From assembly GCA_023213315.1 (NCBI GenBank), contig JAKCPI010006194.1, forward strand, positions 81,339 to 145,338: DNA of 64,000 nt. Reading direction: 5' to 3'. The translations under genes were made by a program, and so were the position numbers. The notes under the pieces are model-generated. The model was not told the DNA's origin, searched no databases, and saw only the letters and a list, made by a program, of their open reading frames with translations. The stretch comes from Euborellia annulipes. Its lineage: Eukaryota; Arthropoda; Insecta; Dermaptera; Anisolabididae. Within the stretch, counting starts at the first letter, position 1; each line of letters opens with the position of its first letter. This document shows positions 59,175 to 64,000 of this stretch, in pieces.

Positions 59175-59399
59175 AGAACATTTTTACTTAGATACCATTT
59201 GTCTTGAATATTTTTCAAAAATGAATCAGTCAGAATATAGTCAATAGGAAAATAATTTTTTTGAAATTCTTTATTAAAATTATTAAATTTAATTTTATAA
59301 AAATATAATATTTTTATAAATAATTTATTCCTATTAAATAATTAAAAAATTAATCTCTCATATGATTTTTGAGTTTTGGCAAAGACGCTCTGTGGCGCC

Positions 59400-59788
59400 A
59401 TTGATAGTTTAACAATGGGCCAAGTTGATTGTCGTTAGACATGTAAAAAATAATTCATTTAGTATTCTCTGAGTGTTATCTTTGTGCATCTGTATATAGT
59501 TTTTTTTTAAATCTCTATATCGGTAAGTTAATTTGATTAGAATGCTTTTATTAAGTGTGGAATATTTTCTTGTTTAAAATAAAAATTGCGTTTTAGTTTT
59601 TGATCCATTCTCTGACTCTATTTAACTGTGTAAATTATTTCTCACTTTGTATTTACTTATATCTCTTTATTTTTTTTTAGGATTGTTCAAGACTCGACAT
59701 TGCGGAGACATCATCAGCTTCATCATCATCATTTCTCACTTTGGGCTGCGAGACGCTGCACTAAAGGTCCTTGTGAAGTTACACCAGT
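59400..59788 (+). promoter_or_regulatory. Possible promoter and two leader exons of a plus-strand gene
   Basis: A GC-richer segment with GTGGCGCCATTGAT leads to a donor ATCG|GTAAGT (GT at about 59523). A T-rich acceptor follows (AG at 59680-59681), then a 107-bp segment ending CTT|GTAAGT (donor at 59789). That segment has one open frame including a run of histidines. The two good donors and one good acceptor in order suggest a real transcript, but no recognisable coding exon follows in the window. Confidence 0.35.
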
Positions 59789-60554
59789 CTTGTAAGTAAA
59801 ATTTCAACATCTTGTCATATAGATATATATTTAAAAATTGGGATAGGTATGGGAAAGAAATTTAAGAAGCTTCAGATAAAAGATATTTTTATTTCATTAA
59901 CAATAGATTAATGCTTTACACCTTTTTTCTCTCGTATACAATAAATAAAAAAAATAACAGCGATTCTTTTATAATTTAAAGGAAAGATAGCTTTAATTAT
60001 ATAAAGCTGATTGAATTTTTTAAAAAGGGCAGAGTAAACATGAATCCCTTCAAATTAAGTATTTTTAAAAATCTATTTTACTGAATACATTTCAAAATTA
60101 TTATTTTTTATAAATAAATTGGTTTAATTTTTATTCAGTCTGAATAAATGAAGAGCAAAATTAGGTTGATCGAATTCTTAAGAAATTTTATACACCAATC
60201 ACAAGTCATACAATTTTTGTTTTTCTCCTTATGACCTAAATCAGGTTTATACAGTTGTTTATCATCATATATTCTTGGCCGAAAAAAATGGGCATTTGAA
60301 AATCATATCATTTTATGTTCTTAAATGGGATCAATCAAATCGAATTTTATTAAGAGTATGAAATTTTGTGTGAATTTCGTACGAAAATGTTTTTAATGTT
60401 CGAATTGAGCATTTTCAAAATTAATTCGAGAGACCAATAAAAAATGAATTTGAATTTTTCAATATGAGTTTTATTAGAATCAATTATTTTAAGGAAATAA
60501 TTCATGAACATTTATTAATTAAAAATATTTTCAAAAAGTAGGCCTAATCAATTT

Positions 60555-60960
60555 TTATCGTTTTAGGCTTTTACGAGTTTTAAGAATTTTAAAATGTTCC
60601 TTAAAAACTGGTGGAATGTATGATAGTAAACACATAATATCTTTATATTTTTCTTCCGTTGCTGGTCTAGTGGTGGAGTAATTTAATATATTCCGTATAA
60701 TTTTGGCCTTCCGTCTTTTAGGAGTGAGAGATCAAAAACACGAAATTTACAATCTTCTAAAGAAGTTTTATAAAACATTTTATAAGGTTTATTTTTCAAG
60801 AATCTCAACCATTGAATTTGCATCCAATTAACGGCGGTATTTCTTACTCGACTAGTCGTTGATTCCTCTAGTGGTTTTGTTGAAATAAAATCCGACTGTA
60901 GCATTCGTTTTACCGAAAATGTATTTCTTCTTCTGCATTTTCCTATCAATTCATAATAAT
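60555..60960 (-). CDS. Unrecognised coding block, one homopolymer frameshift
   Basis: Open frame from about 60980 on the minus strand (AEHYYELIGKCRRRN, NWMQIQWLRFLKN, LEDCKFRVFDLSLLK). It would stop at 60683, but adding one A to the A4 run (plus-strand T-run 60716-60719) lets it continue RRKAKIIRNILNYSTTRP and YKDIMCLLSYIPPVFKEH to a stop at 60555-60557, about 140 residues. There is no ATG at its beginning, so an upstream exon is expected; a weak acceptor AAATAAG is near 60985. Composition is basic. I do not recognise the family; it may be a host gene's last exon or a domesticated or dead transposon protein. It lies 3' of TRAPPC11 on the same strand. Confidence 0.5.
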
Positions 60961-61206
60961 GCTCAGCGTTGTATAAATTATTTGCTTATTTTCATTTCTA
61001 TCAACCCAAAATCAGGGTCTGTTTTTGAAAATTTTGTCTTAGACCACTTCATAATAGGGTACATATTTTACATATATTATATTGGGGAAAAATAAAAGGA
61101 TTCATTCAATATATTAAAATATTTTTTTTAATTATATAGAATAGTAAACTTTTAAAATATTTCTAAATATTTTTGAGAGAACTAGAAGAAAAAAAAATTC
61201 TAAAAA

Positions 61207-63105
61207 TTAAGAAACTCTGATGGATGCTTTATTTCCATTTCCTTTTCCCTGAGGCTGTAAACGGAAAAATGTCAATTAAAAAAAAATTTTTAGATAAAAT
61301 TAAAAGAAAAAAAAAAATTACCATGACATAAACATGTGAAGGTGTCGATCGATCAAGTAGCTCTACTAATTGAGTTTGTTGTGTATCTTCTAAACTCAGG
61401 CGTAATTTCGGCAAGGCTACTAAACCCGAGAGTAGGGGATAAAGATTGTAGTTTAATGTTTTAAAGGATTCGGGTAAAATCTTTAGTTGTAGCTGAAACA
61501 AAATTTAAACAAATATTAGGGTTGAAATAATTGAAATGTTTAAGGCTCCGAAGCTGAATTCTCGAGCCTAGGCTAGACTAATAGACCTACCCTCCAGATA
61601 TCCAGGACATATTATAAAATAATCTGGTGTGACTGGTCGCATAGCACACAACTTTCTCTTATCTTCGGTAATCGAGAGTTGTGTTCTGTGCTTGTCACAC
61701 CAGATTTTTTGTGTCGACATATATTTAGTTTCCGCCTGTATTTTAGAATTCGAGATGTAAAATTTACAAGTATGGCAAAATATTTATATTTTGTTACCAT
61801 GGCAACCATTTCTCCTATCTTCTCTATGAAGTACAAGAGTAAAGTGGTCTTCAGAAAATTTCAATGACAAAATGAGAATATACATTTTAAAGAGCATCTA
61901 AAAAATAATTGATTTTTGAATTTTAATCTAAATCGTTGGGGCGTATTTTGAGAAAATCGAAACAAACTGAAAAAGTACATCAGTAAAGTACTAGTACTTT
62001 TTGGCCGATTTTGATTAAAAGCTTATTTCACACCCTAGACCCCCAAACTTAAATATAAAATTTCAAATTCGTAGCTCAACTCCTTCATGCTTTTAATTAT
62101 CAAAATGTCAAAATCTCGACATCGAATTTTTGACATGAATCCAATACTTTATCTCTCTATATATTGACATATATAGAGGTTAGAGAAAGTAAAATGAATT
62201 GTATATATTTCCTCTTGAGTACAGTGAGTGCCTAAATGTGCTCATCCATGCGTTTTCTACAAGTGAAAATTTCATTGTTTTTTTTTTAAATATGAAAAAA
62301 TTTTAATGGAAATTTTCGTAGTCCCAACCTTGAAAATTTTCCATTTAATCAATCATCTTTTATAAAACAATAAAATTATCAAAGGCATAAAAGCACACAC
62401 ATGGGTGGTACTTAATTTTGGGACTCCTATTTCGAATTTAAGGAGGTGGGGGATATCTTCCCCCTGGCTAGTAACAACCCAAGTGTACTCAATAGATAAA
62501 ATAAAACCGCTTCTCATTTCCAGCCTTCATCAATTTTATATGGACTATTAGTTCATAAAATAAAAAATTTAAATCTCAAAAACATAATTTAAATATTTAA
62601 TGTTTTTAAATATGAAATATGAATATTTGGAATGGAGGCGGAGGGGCTCGAGCCCGCTTAATTTCTTTTAATTTTAATTTGAAATCGATTGACTATGTTT
62701 TGTTTGGTGCCAATTTGAATTAGTAGTTGTTAATATCGTATTCCGTTTCTCAGACAAAGTTTTTGACATTAAAAGAAATTAAATATTTTTGAAAAATAAA
62801 TAATATAATTTAAAGTTTATATTATATTATTATTATGTTCAAAAATAAACACCTGTTTATGACCAGCGAACATAAAGGCGTCGTTAGCATCCATTGCCAA
62901 ATCAATCTGTAGAAGTCCGTTAGTGCGATTATATAGTCGATAAGCAACTGGCATTGGAGTATGCACCCATCCATGAGGCGGTGCTGTCATCTCGATGAAG
63001 AGTGGTGCAGGATCGACTTGCACAGTCGGCATTGTTACACTACTGCTTGTCACCAGTGATGGCCAATTTTCATCCATTTCTGAATCTGATGATTCATTCC
63101 GAGCT
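61207..63105 (-). CDS. TRAPPC11: TRAPPC11 homologue, last three coding exons (partial)
   Basis: Exons 62853-63105, 61322-61492 and 61207-61254 join in phase 0; the first begins inside a codon, so the gene continues past the right edge. The translation has VQVDPAPLFIEMTAPPHGWV, PVAYRLYNRT, DAFMFAGHKQ, then LKILPESF, NLYPLLSG, PKLRLSL and the end YVMPQGKGNG, which follows the C-terminus of TRAPPC11 (foie gras/gryzun): FMFSG-KQ, the LRILP-G strand, YPL-AG and PQG tail. TRAPPC11 is a large subunit of the TRAPP III tethering complex that acts in ER-to-Golgi transport and autophagy. Both introns are short on host signal but carry repeats (61622-62190, 62222-62430). Stop TAA at 61207-61209. Homology is clear despite the partial length. 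Confidence 0.88.
61622..62190 (-). repeat. TCTGGTGTGA-hairpin repeat family, copy in TRAPPC11 intron
   Basis: Hairpin end TCTGGTGTGACTGGTCGC ... CACACCAGA, TTACCATGGCAACC, the AGTACTAGTACTTTTTGGCC block and the TA-rich GAGAAAGTA end. Lacks the microsatellite of the copy at 52638. Confidence 0.65.
62222..62430. mobile_element. CAGTGAGGGAC MITE, decayed copy in TRAPPC11 intron
   Basis: CAGTGAGTGCC at the left after TA, TCCATGCGTTTTCTACAAGTG, and a diverged inverted right half (AAAGCACACACATGGGTGG). Boundaries approximate. Confidence 0.5.
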
Positions 63106-63234
63106 CTGGAATTAAATTCTTTATTGATTAAACAGAAAAAATACAAAATAAAATATGTTAGGAAGAAGAGAGAGAAAAATATACTGTTTTTTTTTTTTTA
63201 TTATTTATCTGCTTATTGTACTGACTGACGTGCA

Positions 63235-63945
63235 TTCAAATAAATAAGCTCCAAAGATCCCAAAAATACACTCAGGTTCGTCTCAATTAAGAAGGGACGA
63301 ACACGAATCCCCTTCTATCGCGATTTGGGGTGGCTGCGGTTGACTCAGATGCGCACCATGGTTTGCCTGAGGCTCTCTTGGAAGATATTAAATGGGACCC
63401 ATGTCCTGAATACTTTAGGGGGGTGTTACCGTTATCTGGGATCTGGGCGGAAGCCACTGACCTGGAGATTCCCGTGCATCGAACTTTCCTGTATGGGAGG
63501 TCATTTCGGTGGAGTCAGTCCGCCTCTGGAATGGCCTTCCAGTGGGGACTAGGAGGGCGACGACGCTTTCTACTTTTGCTGGGAGGGTGAGATCCGCCCT
63601 TGTCTGGAGGGCCGATTGTGGGTTGCGGTTGTTTTGAATTAGATTCACGGGAGGATGAGTTGGTGCGGTGAGGGGAGCCGGAGTGGTTTATGTATGCTCG
63701 AGGTATTTATTCGTATACACATGTTTGTACCTGTTATTTACAATTTTTCTTTTTTTTTTTTTTTTTCATTTACAACATGCAAAAGAGCAGAAATTTTCTC
63801 TAATGTAATGTAAAACATGTAAGAGTATTATGTAATCACAACAGACAATTTTTAATTATATATATTGCTTTTGTAAATCTATACGAGGGTCAATGGAGCT
63901 ATCAAGCTCTAGCCAATAAATTCTATTCTGATTCTATTATTTGGT
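63235..63945 (+). mobile_element. Probable 3' end of a non-LTR retrotransposon
   Basis: A GC-rich block (63330-63660) unlike its surroundings is followed by AT-rich sequence, a hairpin (GGAGCTATCAAGCTCTAGCC) and the tail AATAAATTCTATTCTGATTC. Short tandem ATTCT-type tails are typical of several LINE clades. The overlapping open frames in the GC-rich part carry no domain I recognise. It would sit in a TRAPPC11 intron, antisense to it. Confidence 0.45.
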
Positions 63946-64000
63946 TTCGAAAAAATTTACAATTTTATGATAGATAAAACATGTGCATGGAATGCGAGTT

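Noticed and set aside
1..64000. CRISPR arrays, rRNA genes, bacterial operons
   Set aside because: Genes have spliceosomal introns and the repeats are dispersed eukaryotic transposons; no regular spacer array or rRNA sequence is seen.

Overview
This window is eukaryotic nuclear DNA, very AT-rich and packed with repeats. The protein-coding genes are arthropod-like and most probably insect: a Hrb27C/DAZAP1-type RNA-binding protein, a theta-class glutathione S-transferase, several C2H2 zinc-finger proteins, the last exons of TRAPPC11, and a secreted protein with a 5'-nucleotidase/apyrase fold. Genes have GT-AG introns of 50 bp to 5 kb. I rebuilt the gene models by hand from splice sites and matching codon phases, so they are supported by sequence but not by transcripts.

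Layout. 0.98-1.62 kb (+): terminal exon of a 7-finger protein. 5.7-6.57 kb (+): terminal exon of an acidic zinc-finger protein. 6.6-22.9 kb: no host gene; stacked transposons. 22.96-31.05 kb (-): Hrb27C-like gene, three coding exons. 31.1-36.5 kb: intergenic with three MITEs and a SINE. 36.58-40.92 kb (-): 855-aa zinc-finger gene, three exons. 42.48-46.82 kb (-): complete five-exon theta GST. 46.9-49.4 kb: a 1.2-kb inverted-repeat transposon. 49.5-57.1 kb (-): ten-exon 5'-nucleotidase-like gene, 542 aa, with the known metal- and substrate-binding residues replaced. 57.1-60.5 kb: transposons and a possible spliced 5' leader on +. 60.56-60.96 kb (-): unrecognised coding block. 61.2-63.1 kb (-): last three exons of TRAPPC11, whose rest lies beyond the right edge.

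Mobile DNA fills most of the remainder: tRNA-derived SINEs (one with a perfect 14-bp target duplication); hAT-type MITEs with 8-bp duplications; Harbinger-like and TCA-duplicating elements; mariner copies, including one reduced to an in-frame fusion of the two transposase ends; an RTE-type reverse transcriptase relic; and at least 15 elements with long inverted arms that carry hammerhead-ribozyme-like cores (CTGANGA...GAAA), as known for Penelope-like retroelements. Several are nested, so relative insertion order can be read.

Three coding blocks (Hrb27C exon 2, GST exon 4, the 60.6-kb block) each need one base changed in a homopolymer, which suggests residual long-read assembly errors rather than three pseudogenes. 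The most unusual item is the full-length, spliced but apparently catalytically dead 5'-nucleotidase, into which a SINE has inserted right beside a splice donor. The genes do not form an obvious pathway.
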